Below, piece after piece: positions 26,383-34,301 of a stretch of 64,000 nt of DNA. Both the position numbers and the translations under genes were made by a program. The DNA comes from an uncultured Vampirovibrio sp. (lineage in GTDB: Bacteria; Cyanobacteriota; Vampirovibrionia; Gastranaerophilales; Gastranaerophilaceae). The notes below the pieces were generated by a model, which was not told where the DNA came from, did no database searches, and saw only the letters and a program-made list of their open reading frames with translations. The stretch covers positions 1 through 64,000 of the forward strand of contig CAJTPW010000002.1 of the NCBI GenBank assembly GCA_910578465.1, in the 5' to 3' direction. The stretch's first letter is position 1, and each line of letters opens with the position of its first letter.

Positions 26383-27153
26383 TTATATATGCGCACATTC
26401 TTTCTCATTATTTTCAGCTCTATAAATATCATTTATATTATTTGTTATTTCCAGCAATTGACCAAGGTTTTCCTGTTTTGCAAAATTCATAAATGCTTTA
26501 ACATCTTTTGGAAAACATTTTCCACCATATCCGAACTTTCCATCGGGCCCCGGAACCATTGTGTGATGTTCATTAATGTAACCGCTTAAAAGAGTACCTC
26601 TTCTGATATTATTGTAATCACATCCGAATTTTTTACACAATTCATATATACCGTTGAAATACGTAACTTTGACAGCTCCAAAAACATTATGAGAATATTT
26701 TGCAATTTCAGCTTCTAAGTTTGACATTGTTATGTAATGTTTACCTACAAATATTTGTGATAACAATTTTTCATATCCCGTATATATCATAGATTGCTGA
26801 CAAAAATCTTCATAAGCGGTTCTTTCAGTTAAAAATTCCGGCATAAAAAATATTTCTTTGCCTAGTTCTTTCGACAATTTGTCACAAGTTCCCGGTAAAA
26901 GAGTTGTCCTAATAAAAATTGGTTTATTTGGACATTTCTTAATTATATCTTTTAACAAGGATAAATTCTGCGTGTTGTTATCTTCCGTTGGAATATGTAT
27001 GCTGATAAAAATTATATCCGCATTACTTAAATCATCATTAAACCCTTTTGGCGGATCAGAGATTAAAAAATTGCAATTCGGATTAAATTTCTCAATCCAT
27101 TTTTTCATAACACTGCCAATTACACCTAAACCTATTATTCCTATATTTAACAC
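26383..27153 (-). CDS. Short UDP-glucose/GDP-mannose dehydrogenase-like protein
   Basis: 256 residues, clearly related to nucleotide-sugar 6-dehydrogenases. It has a Rossmann start NIGIIGLGVIGSV, the central dimerisation helix LEAEIAKYSHNVFGAVKVTYFNGI, and the catalytic loop YGGKCFPKDVKAF with Cys and Asp. The C-terminal UDP-binding domain (about 130 residues in full-length enzymes) is absent and the frame ends cleanly. It may act as an oxidoreductase on a different substrate. Start is GTG 27153, overlapping the upstream GT2 stop, with AGGT 10 nt upstream. Confidence 0.75.
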   Translation of the reverse strand: MLNIGIIGLGVIGSVMKKWIEKFNPNCNFLISDPPKGFNDDLSNADIIFISIHIPTEDNNTQNLSLLKDIIKKCPNKPIFIRTTLLPGTCDKLSKELGKEIFFMPEFLTERTAYEDFCQQSMIYTGYEKLLSQIFVGKHYITMSNLEAEIAKYSHNVFGAVKVTYFNGIYELCKKFGCDYNNIRRGTLLSGYINEHHTMVPGPDGKFGYGGKCFPKDVKAFMNFAKQENLGQLLEITNNINDIYRAENNEKECAHI

Positions 27154-28109
27154 TATTTAGCACCTTTCTTTTTTACCTTTATTTTCAAAAACAAAATTGT
27201 GAAAACCTTATGAGTTTTATTATTCCTTATTGAAAACAATTTTTGAAATATAAATTTAATATAATCTTTAGGCTTCAATAAAAATAAATTTTTAATAAAT
27301 AAAATTCTATTTCTAAAATCCAGATTATTATTAAAAAATTCATAATATTCAACCAAAAGTCGATACTTGCATATTTCCTTTAATATTTTAAGGTTATATT
27401 TATTGGCCAGTTTTAAATTATCATTCAATCCGCTCAACACACCAAATATTTTAACTTTATTCCACTGTATTTGCTTATGAGAAACCCTGTACACATAACA
27501 ATTCTTGTGCAAGGCATAAAATTTCTTTGCTAAAAGCATAGTTTTGCAGTAGAATGGTGGATCTTGAAATCTTATATATTCAGGAAAGCATAGATTATTA
27601 TCTTTCAAAAACTTTGCATTATAAATGCAACGAATGTATCCATAATCAAACTGAAAATCTTTGTAATCAATAATTCCATCTTGTTTAAATAAGTATTTTT
27701 CATAAACACCGGAATATTTTTGAAAAACCTGTTCTCCATCATATTCCGAAAACTCGCCACAAGCTACTAAAACATTATTGTTTTTAACAGCATCATATAA
27801 GCTTTTCAAAACATGGTTATCAGGATAAAAATCATCGGAATCCATAAATACAATAAATTCTCCGGATGATTTATTAATACCGTCATTGCGAGCCTTGCCA
27901 ACACCCTCATTCTTCTTATCTATGAGAATAAATCTGCTATCTTTATTTTTATATTCCTTTAATATCCTTAACGAACCATCTGTTGAACCATCATTTACGC
28001 AAACAACCTCTATGTCTGTTAATGTCTGGTTAACAACACTATCCAGACATTCTTTCAGATATTTTTCCGCATTATATACAGGTATGATTACTGATATTTT
28101 AGGTTGCAT
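27153..28109 (-). CDS. GT2 glycosyltransferase
   Basis: 318 residues. GT-A fold with ISVIIPVYNAEKYLKECLDS, CVNDGSTDGSLRIL and MDSDDFYPDN (DxD). The C-terminal 100 residues are Lys-, Phe- and Leu-rich and end FTILFLKIKVKKKGAK, a likely membrane-associating tail. It is the first of four consecutive GT2 paralogues with strong DNA similarity at their 5' ends. ATG 28109 has GGGGAC 4 nt upstream. Donor and acceptor unknown. Confidence 0.88.
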   Translation of the reverse strand: MQPKISVIIPVYNAEKYLKECLDSVVNQTLTDIEVVCVNDGSTDGSLRILKEYKNKDSRFILIDKKNEGVGKARNDGINKSSGEFIVFMDSDDFYPDNHVLKSLYDAVKNNNVLVACGEFSEYDGEQVFQKYSGVYEKYLFKQDGIIDYKDFQFDYGYIRCIYNAKFLKDNNLCFPEYIRFQDPPFYCKTMLLAKKFYALHKNCYVYRVSHKQIQWNKVKIFGVLSGLNDNLKLANKYNLKILKEICKYRLLVEYYEFFNNNLDFRNRILFIKNLFLLKPKDYIKFIFQKLFSIRNNKTHKVFTILFLKIKVKKKGAK

Positions 28110-28118
28110 TAAGTCCCC

Positions 28119-29174
28119 TTATTTCTTTAATATTGCTTTCCCAAACAAAATTACTCTCCTTTCCTTTTTATTCCACCTGATACTTATGAGGTTTTGTTTA
28201 AATCGTTTGAACCTTATTTTTCTTCGCATTAAGAAAGGATAGTTAAATATATTATTAATTTTTACCTTAGATTTCTTGGTAATTCCCTTGCTTTGAAAAA
28301 TAAGTTCTTTATCCATACGGTCTGTCATTGCTTTTATACGAGCAAAGCAATCCTTTTCATCCGATATTTTTTTCATTCCAAGAACAATTTCAATATAAAC
28401 AAGTTCTCTAAGATAAAGATTAAGCAAAATGCCCTTATCGTCGATATTGTGCTCAAGCAGCCAATTGTGAATTTCATCACTTCGTTTAAATGGTATAGTG
28501 TAATCTTTCAAATCATCAGAATCGAAATAATTTAATTTTCGCCAGTAATAATAAGCGTTTGATGTATAGTTTATCTTTTGGGCCAGGCACATTGTCTGAA
28601 CCTGAAACGGATTATCAGCCCACCCTGCACCGGGAGCCTCAACAAATCGAATATTATTCTTATTTAAAAATTCGCGCTTATATATACAACTCCAAATACT
28701 TGGATGATATGACATAAAATACGGATGCTCTTTTATAGTAAAGCTTCTATCCTCAGGAATTTTCGCATTCCACTCATCTTTTATTATTTTTGTCATCCAA
28801 CGTGTTTGATAATTGTTGTAAAAACCAGATTTAACAATATCTGAATCAAACTCTTCAGCAATTTTATACAAATCCTCATACATTTTATGGTCAATATAAT
28901 CATCCGGTTCTACAATTGCGACATACTCTCCTGTTGCACGTTCTAAACCCATATTGCAAGTTTGACCATAACCTCCGTTTTGTTTATGGATTGCGATAAT
29001 ACGTTTATCCTTAAGAGCATATTCATCAATAATTTCAGGGCATTTATCCTTGCCGCCATCATCTAACAGAATTATTTCCAAATCTCTAAAAGTTTGATTA
29101 ATTACACTATCCAGACATTCTCTCAAATATTTTTCTACATTATAAACAGGAATAATTACAGAAATTTTAGGCAT
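28119..29174 (-). CDS. GT2 glycosyltransferase
   Basis: 351 residues with ISVIIPVYNVEKYLRECLDS, LLDDGGKDKCPEII and VEPDDYIDHKMYEDLY. The NGGYGQTCNMGLERATGEYV segment marks the subfamily shared with the two upstream paralogues. It ends in a basic tail with RVILFGKAILKK. The stop of the upstream GT2 overlaps its start. ATG 29174 has GGGAGG upstream. Part of the tandem GT2 array; specificity unknown. Confidence 0.88.
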   Translation of the reverse strand: MPKISVIIPVYNVEKYLRECLDSVINQTFRDLEIILLDDGGKDKCPEIIDEYALKDKRIIAIHKQNGGYGQTCNMGLERATGEYVAIVEPDDYIDHKMYEDLYKIAEEFDSDIVKSGFYNNYQTRWMTKIIKDEWNAKIPEDRSFTIKEHPYFMSYHPSIWSCIYKREFLNKNNIRFVEAPGAGWADNPFQVQTMCLAQKINYTSNAYYYWRKLNYFDSDDLKDYTIPFKRSDEIHNWLLEHNIDDKGILLNLYLRELVYIEIVLGMKKISDEKDCFARIKAMTDRMDKELIFQSKGITKKSKVKINNIFNYPFLMRRKIRFKRFKQNLISIRWNKKERRVILFGKAILKK

Positions 29175-30186
29175 TAGACCTCCCTAATATCACCTTTTTC
29201 AAGAAATCTTTAAAAGATACTTTTTTATAGCGGTTCATCATACCTTCAAAATCATTTGCAACTATAAGTTTCAAAACCTCTTTTTGCTTACGGTTTATAT
29301 ACTTATATTGCACGTTCTCTTGTTCAATATTGCCAAAAAGTTTAACAAGTTCATCAAAATGTGCTTTTTTATGATTTTCATCAGTAGCCTTCCACATCCC
29401 GACGGAACAATTGTAAAAATGCCTGTATGCTACTTCTTTTACTTCATCCCAACAGTCGTTTTCTACAAAATATTCTTTTGCCTTTTGGCACATTATAGGC
29501 ATCACCTTTAATCTCTCATCAGATCTTTTGGTTGATGAATTCATCCCGTCTTCAAACCTGTAATTAATTAATGCTTCGTGCAAAAGAGTTATCTTGGCAC
29601 CTTTTGCATATACCAAAGCTGCAAAAGGCATGTCCTGATAACTCGCGTTTTTTGTTTCCAAAACACGAATGTTGTGCCGATTTAAATACTCACGCTTATA
29701 TATTGATGACCAAATGCTAACATGGCAACGCATTAAAAGCGGGTTTTCTTTTATGGTAAATAGAAGATTTTCCTTTGAAGCTTTATAAAGAGTATTGTTA
29801 TTCTTAAATTTATTATTACCCAGATAATATCGAAAATCCGCCTTGCAAACATCAGCACCCATTTTTTTAGCGCGGTTATACAACCTTTCAAACATATCGG
29901 GTTCAGCCCAGTCATCTGTTTCAATTATTCCGATATATTCGCCCGTTGCCGCGTTAATTCCTGCATTAACCGCATTTCCATAACCGCCGTTAGTTTGATG
30001 GATTGGCTTAACACGGGAATCTTTGGCAGCATATTCATCCATAATTTTTCCGCAATTATCAGGCGATCCGTCATCCACAGGGATTATTTCAATATCCGCC
30101 AATGTCTGATTAACAATACTATCCAGACATTGTCTGAAATATTTTTCAACATTATATGCAGGCATTACGATTGACACTTTAGGCAT
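29167..30186 (-). CDS. GT2 glycosyltransferase
   Basis: 339 residues with VSIVMPAYNVEKYFRQCLDS, PVDDGSPDNCGKIM, NGGYGNAVNAGINAATGEYI and IETDDWAEPDMFERLY. Same subfamily as its two array neighbours. It lacks the full FGIK tail and ends KKVILGRSNA. A GGAGG lies upstream of ATG 30186. Its stop overlaps the next gene's start by 8 nt. Specificity unknown. Confidence 0.88.
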   Translation of the reverse strand: MPKVSIVMPAYNVEKYFRQCLDSIVNQTLADIEIIPVDDGSPDNCGKIMDEYAAKDSRVKPIHQTNGGYGNAVNAGINAATGEYIGIIETDDWAEPDMFERLYNRAKKMGADVCKADFRYYLGNNKFKNNNTLYKASKENLLFTIKENPLLMRCHVSIWSSIYKREYLNRHNIRVLETKNASYQDMPFAALVYAKGAKITLLHEALINYRFEDGMNSSTKRSDERLKVMPIMCQKAKEYFVENDCWDEVKEVAYRHFYNCSVGMWKATDENHKKAHFDELVKLFGNIEQENVQYKYINRKQKEVLKLIVANDFEGMMNRYKKVSFKDFLKKVILGRSNA

Positions 30187-31236
30187 CTATCCAACCTCCA
30201 GTATATGTTTTCCAAAAAGAACGATGCTTATTCTTGAAGGATTTATCCTTATTGAAAACATCTTTTGCCTTTTTTCTTTCAGGGCCTGTTTTCGAGAAAG
30301 ATTTTCAATATATTTTTTAAACCTTCCCACATCTTTTAAAAGAAGTCTTGCCTCAGAATTCGGATTAAATTCACCTTTTTCATAAAATGCATTGAATGTT
30401 TTTTGAAATTTATCCAAAAAATCACCCCTGAAGGCTTCGTCAATTCTGAGTAAATTCCATTTATACCTGCTAAATTGAAGCTTGAGCTTTTCTTTGTTTG
30501 CAATATTTTTAATTTCGGGGTTGTCTTCCAAAAATCGTGTGATTTCATCAAATTCATCACAGATATAGAATACTTTTTCTTTTGATTTTACGGAAGAATT
30601 ATCGTTATCACACCTATAATACACATAGGCATTTTGCGTAAAATATATTTTCTTGGCACAGGCTAAAGTTTTAAAAGCAAATGAAGTATCCTGATAGCTT
30701 GCACCTTTAGTTTCCAAAAACCTGATATTATTTTCATTCAAAAAACTTCTTTTATAAACAGCGCTCCAAATTGTTGGCAGTATTTTAAGAACGGACGTAT
30801 CGTCTTTTATGCTGAAAGCCTTGTTTTTCGATAAAATTTTGCCTGCTTTTCTTGATATATTTTCATTTGAAAAATGATAATAAAAATCAGATTTTACAAT
30901 ATCTGCATTATTTTTAACCGCTAAATCGTATAAATCCTCAAACATTTTTTCATCTGCAAAATCATCAGATTCAATAATTCCAATATATTCTCCAATCGCT
31001 AAATCCAACCCCATATTCATAGAAGCACCGTAACCTGAATTTTCTTTATTTATAATCTTTATACGATTATCATTTTTTGCAAATTCTTCCAAAATAGAAA
31101 GAGAGCTATCGATTGAACCGTCATTTATACAAATTATCTCAATATCCTTTAATGTTTGCCTGATAATACTATCCAGACATTGCTTAAGATATTTTTCAAC
31201 ATTATAAACAGGAACAAGAACTGAAACCTTAGGCAT
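30187..31236 (-). CDS. GT2 glycosyltransferase
   Basis: 349 residues with VSVLVPVYNVEKYLKQCLDS, CINDGSIDSSLSIL, YGASMNMGLDLAIGEYIGI and IESDDFADEKMFEDLY. The tail reads SRISIVLFGKHILEVG, a version of the hydrophobic LFG-K motif found in other proteins of this island. It overlaps glf by 8 nt. GAGGTG lies upstream of ATG 31236. Specificity unknown. Confidence 0.88.
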   Translation of the reverse strand: MPKVSVLVPVYNVEKYLKQCLDSIIRQTLKDIEIICINDGSIDSSLSILEEFAKNDNRIKIINKENSGYGASMNMGLDLAIGEYIGIIESDDFADEKMFEDLYDLAVKNNADIVKSDFYYHFSNENISRKAGKILSKNKAFSIKDDTSVLKILPTIWSAVYKRSFLNENNIRFLETKGASYQDTSFAFKTLACAKKIYFTQNAYVYYRCDNDNSSVKSKEKVFYICDEFDEITRFLEDNPEIKNIANKEKLKLQFSRYKWNLLRIDEAFRGDFLDKFQKTFNAFYEKGEFNPNSEARLLLKDVGRFKKYIENLSRKQALKEKRQKMFSIRINPSRISIVLFGKHILEVG

Positions 31237-32347
31237 TTTTCACCTCGTTAAAAAGCTGCATTGCCCTTAAAATTGCCTTATCCATATCGTAATATTTGTA
31301 ATCTCCCAATCTTCCAAGGAAATAAACATTCTCAAGTGTTTTTGCTTTTTCAAGATATTTACAATAAAGCGCAATATTATCCTCCGTGGGGATGGGATAA
31401 TATCTTTCATTTTTGCCAAGTTCAAAACTTTCTGAATATTCTTTTGCGATAACTGTTTTATCTGATTTATCATCTAAATAATGTTTATATTCATGGATTC
31501 TTGTAAAGTCATAATTACAAGGATAATTAACAACAGAATTTTTCTGATAAAATTCACATGTCTTGGTTTCAAATTTAAAATTCACACTTCTGTAGGGAAG
31601 CTCGCCAAACTTGTAATCAAAAAATTCATCAATTGCACCTGTATAGAAAATTCTTTTAAAATTATCCTTTTCCACATTTTTAAACTCGGTATTCAGCCTT
31701 ACTTCAATATTCGGATGTTTCAACATTTTTTCTACAATCTTTGTATATCCTTCAAGCGGAATACCCTGATATTTATCCTGAAAATATCTGTTATCCTTGC
31801 TTAAATACACGGGCACTCTTGCAGTCACCGCGCTATCAACATCACTTGGAGACACCCCCCACTGTTTTGTTGTATAGTGAAGAAATACTTTTTCATAAAT
31901 ATACTCTGCAAGAAATTTTAAATCTTCATCATCCTGTTTTTGAAATTCTAAGATTGGAACTTTTGTATTGTATTTAAAATTTGAAAGAAGCTTTTCTTCA
32001 AGTCTTTTTGCAAGGGCTGCAGGAAAAACGTCATAAAGAGTATTAAAATTAAAAGGAATAGTTGTTTTAATGCCATCAATTACGGCATAAACCTTGTGCA
32101 TATATTGATTAAAATCAGTAAATTGGCGGACAAATTCCCAAACTTCTTCACTGTTCGTGTGAAAAATATGAGAACCGTATTTATGTATCATTATCCCGTT
32201 ATTATCACGGTAATCATAACAATTTCCTGCAATGTGGTCTTTTTTATCAATAATTAAAACTTTTTCATTCAGTATATTGGCAATTAAATTTGCAATTACA
32301 GAACCTGAAAATCCCGCCCCAACAATCAGATTAACGCTACTATTCAT
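31229..32347 (-). CDS. glf: UDP-galactopyranose mutase
   Basis: FAD enzyme that interconverts UDP-Galp and UDP-Galf. About 372 residues. It has the dinucleotide-binding start LIVGAGFSGSVIANLIA, then KKDHIAGNCYDYRD, MIHKYGSHIFHTN (active-site His) and YYPIPTEDNIALY. The FAD-binding C-terminus YFLGRLGDYKYYDMDKAI is characteristic of Glf. I start it at ATG 32347, which forms an ATGA overlap with the upstream GT2 stop. The longer in-frame extension to 32389 does not fit the family. Its presence predicts galactofuranose in the surface glycan. Confidence 0.95.
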   Translation of the reverse strand: MNSSVNLIVGAGFSGSVIANLIANILNEKVLIIDKKDHIAGNCYDYRDNNGIMIHKYGSHIFHTNSEEVWEFVRQFTDFNQYMHKVYAVIDGIKTTIPFNFNTLYDVFPAALAKRLEEKLLSNFKYNTKVPILEFQKQDDEDLKFLAEYIYEKVFLHYTTKQWGVSPSDVDSAVTARVPVYLSKDNRYFQDKYQGIPLEGYTKIVEKMLKHPNIEVRLNTEFKNVEKDNFKRIFYTGAIDEFFDYKFGELPYRSVNFKFETKTCEFYQKNSVVNYPCNYDFTRIHEYKHYLDDKSDKTVIAKEYSESFELGKNERYYPIPTEDNIALYCKYLEKAKTLENVYFLGRLGDYKYYDMDKAILRAMQLFNEVKNA

Positions 32348-33219
32348 AAAGAAAACTCCGCCATCGGTACGGTGCCAAATAAGCACCATTTTTTAGTATG
32401 CAAACTTTCTTTAAGCGTAATCAAAGGAAAAGAAAAAATTCTGTTTTCCCTGCTTACTGCCCAAAACTCTTTATCCCTGATATCCGCATTATTCTCGCGC
32501 AAGAATTTTACAACGGAAAGACGCGCCTCATTTTTATCTTCTCTTAATTGTTTTAAATGTTTTTTGGATTTTGAATTTACGGTAGAATCAGGATTTCTAA
32601 AATAATAGTAATTCACTCCAGGAACACTCACCACCCCGTTTGCATAATATACAGCCTGCACCGTAAAAAGCTTATCTTCACAATAGCAATTTTCAGGATA
32701 AAAAACGTTATTTTCCAAAAGCAAAATTCGCTTATATATTTTATTTGTGGGACAAGGATTTTTCACAAGAGAACAAATATCAAACTTTTCCTGCAAATTA
32801 GTTTTAAATTCTTCCTTTTCTATAATAAGCCTTTTTTTGGTTTTTCCGTTACCGATTCTTACATTTGTTGCAAGAGCAATATCGGAATTATGTTTTTTTA
32901 CAGCAACATAAAGTTTTTCAAAATAATCCAAATCTATCCAATCATCAGAATCTATAAAACCGATGTATTCGCCTGTTGCCATCTTGATTCCGATATTTCT
33001 CGAAGCCCCCTGTTTTAGATTTAGAGGATTATTTATAACCTTTATCCTTTTATCCTTATTTGCAAAATCATACACAACATCAAGGGAATTATCCGTTGAA
33101 CAATCATTGACACAAATTACTTCAATATCGTCCAAGGTTTGATTAACAACGGTTTCCAGACATTTTCCGATATATTTTTCGGTATTATAGAACGGTATGA
33201 TTATTGAAACTTTAGGCAT
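32344..33219 (-). CDS. GT2 glycosyltransferase, first gene downstream of the putative invertible promoter
   Basis: 291 residues with VSIIIPFYNTEKYIGKCLET, CVNDCSTDNSLDVV, GASRNIGIKMATGEYI and IDSDDWIDLDYFEKLY. AAGGTGG precedes ATG 33219. It is the first gene of the glf-GT2 run on this strand. About 205 nt of untranslated leader separate it from the predicted minus-strand promoter at 33432-33460. Specificity unknown. Confidence 0.88.
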   Translation of the reverse strand: MPKVSIIIPFYNTEKYIGKCLETVVNQTLDDIEVICVNDCSTDNSLDVVYDFANKDKRIKVINNPLNLKQGASRNIGIKMATGEYIGFIDSDDWIDLDYFEKLYVAVKKHNSDIALATNVRIGNGKTKKRLIIEKEEFKTNLQEKFDICSLVKNPCPTNKIYKRILLLENNVFYPENCYCEDKLFTVQAVYYANGVVSVPGVNYYYFRNPDSTVNSKSKKHLKQLREDKNEARLSVVKFLRENNADIRDKEFWAVSRENRIFSFPLITLKESLHTKKWCLFGTVPMAEFSL

Positions 33220-33349
33220 TAGCCACCTTACGCTTTAAAAAATACTTCATTTATATTGTTATTAAAAATTTCGCAACATAATTTGTACATTATCTACCCG
33301 TCTATCAGCCGCTTGGCCACAAATTATAAGACGACTGTTCAGTAGCTTC

Positions 33350-33365
33350 ATCACATTTTATTCAA
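33350..33365 (+). repeat. Left inverted repeat of the putative invertible segment
   Basis: ATCACATTTTATTCAA, the exact reverse complement of 33611-33626. It continues into a local palindrome to 33372 (arms TCACATTTT and AAAATGTGA, 4-nt centre). This gives TCACA...TGTGA half-sites as expected for a tyrosine recombinase binding site. Confidence 0.7.
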
Positions 33366-33431
33366 AATGTGATGTTGCCATTCGGCAAAAACGCCAAGTG
33401 TAATAGTATCACAAATAAACACCGCAAACGC

Positions 33432-33460
33432 ATTATGTTAAATTTTGTTATAACTTGTAA
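33432..33460 (-). promoter_or_regulatory. Predicted promoter reading into the glycosyltransferase run
   Basis: On the minus strand TTACAA (33460-33455), a 17-nt spacer, then CATAAT (33437-33432). It lies inside the segment bounded by the 16-bp inverted repeats. In the present orientation it would drive the GT2-glf genes. A further extended -10 (TGaTACTAT) lies at 33411-33403. Confidence 0.5.
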
Positions 33461-33553
33461 TATTTGAAAAAAGATAAACAAAAAACAAACCATATGAAGC
33501 TTTTAGGGCAATATAACTTTTTGAATAAAAATTAATAAAAACAACAGTTTTCT

Positions 33554-33583
33554 TTGCAAAAAAGACAATATTTATGTTAGAAT
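33554..33583 (+). promoter_or_regulatory. Predicted promoter facing the recombinase (opposite direction)
   Basis: On the plus strand TTGCAA (33554-33559), an 18-nt spacer, then TAGAAT (33578-33583) with extended TGt. In the present orientation it reads rightward, antisense to the recombinase gene. If the segment inverted, it would read into the glycosyltransferase run instead. Confidence 0.45.
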
Positions 33584-33610
33584 TCAAAAGTACGGTTAAA
33601 TCACAACAAA

Positions 33611-33626
33611 TTGAATAAAATGTGAT
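33611..33626 (-). repeat. Right inverted repeat of the putative invertible segment
   Basis: TTGAATAAAATGTGAT, exact reverse complement of 33350-33365. An inner TCACA at 33601-33605 again gives paired TCACA...TGTGA half-sites. It lies 31 nt beyond the recombinase stop codon. Confidence 0.7.
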
Positions 33627-33657
33627 TTATAAACGTTTTTAGGGCAGTTTTGTTACG

Positions 33658-34200
33658 CTATAAAATAAAATTTACATAGCTTTTTTCAATTTCATCCTGC
33701 TCGATTCCAATATACCTTAATGTAATCTCGGGGCTAGAATGATTAAATATTTTTTGTAAAATTGCCACATCTTTAAATTTTCTATAATGATGATAACCAA
33801 AGGTTTTTCGCATAGTATGCGTTCCGACCTTTTCCTGAAGCCCTGCTTCTTTACAGGCGGAGCGCACAATATAATAAGCGGCAAATCTTTGCATTCTGTT
33901 TTGAAAAACCGTTTTAAACAAAGGTTCATCAGGGTTTTTACCCTTTGTGTATTCTTCAAACATTGGTTTCAATTTTGCATTGACGGGAAATTTTTTAAAC
34001 TTGCCTGTTTTCTTTTCAATTATCCTTATGTGGCTTTGCCCCTTTACATCTCCAACATCAAGAGACAGAATATCCGAAATTCGAAGTCCGCAGTTTGTGC
34101 CGATAACAAAAAGTAATAAATCGCGTCCGTTTTTCTTTGCAAGAACGTTTTCAACCTTTTTGATATCGTCCTTATTTTTAATAGGTTCAACAATCGTCAT
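33658..34200 (-). CDS. Small tyrosine recombinase (FimB/FimE-sized DNA invertase)
   Basis: 180 residues from ATG 34200 (AGGA about 7 nt upstream). The longer frame to 34281 adds a low-complexity Lys/Phe stretch. It is a lone catalytic domain without the SAM-like arm domain of phage integrases, as in FimB and FimE. Catalytic residues are visible: Arg40 in GLRISDIL, a candidate Lys in IEKKTGK (about 64-67), His128-x-x-Arg131 in THTMRKTFG, His154 in FNHSSPEITL and Tyr163 in LRYIG. No phage genes are near. It lies between gmd and a 16-bp inverted repeat pair, so its likely job is inversion of 33366-33610. Confidence 0.85.
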   Translation of the reverse strand: MTIVEPIKNKDDIKKVENVLAKKNGRDLLLFVIGTNCGLRISDILSLDVGDVKGQSHIRIIEKKTGKFKKFPVNAKLKPMFEEYTKGKNPDEPLFKTVFQNRMQRFAAYYIVRSACKEAGLQEKVGTHTMRKTFGYHHYRKFKDVAILQKIFNHSSPEITLRYIGIEQDEIEKSYVNFIL

Positions 34201-34301
34201 AAAAATTCCTTTCAAAACTTTCCTTTTAAACTTTTTAAACATTTTATTATTTAAAAGTTCGGATTTTGAAAAGAATTTCAATTTTTATTTTTTATGTTTT
34301 T

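Larger units (their letters stand above)
33220..33657. other. Non-coding regulatory region with inverted repeats
   Basis: No ORF of note. The region contains a perfect 16-bp inverted repeat pair 245 bp apart and two predicted promoters facing opposite ways. A hairpin TTGCC/GGCAA lies at about 33375-33387, and a leader of about 205 nt runs up to the GT2 gene. Its position between a FimB-sized recombinase gene and the GT2 run makes it a candidate invertible switch. Confidence 0.7.

Noticed and set aside
33290..33310. GACGGGTAGATAATG in the GT2 leader as an ops/JUMPstart antitermination element
   Set aside because: Only partial similarity to GGCGGTAGCGTG and needs a one-base insertion; not enough to call.
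33320..33340. tRNA-like GTGGCCAAGCGGCTGA on the minus strand in the GT2 leader
   Set aside because: Only a D-arm-like fragment; no anticodon arm, T-arm or acceptor pairing can be drawn.
33350..33372. TCACA/TGTGA palindrome as a CRP-type operator
   Set aside because: The half-sites are in the wrong order and spacing for TGTGA-N6-TCACA, and a second copy plus a recombinase gene fit an inversion site better.
33658..34200. Prophage or integrative element carrying the integrase
   Set aside because: No phage, excisionase, plasmid or conjugation genes are near, and the protein lacks the arm-binding domain of phage integrases.
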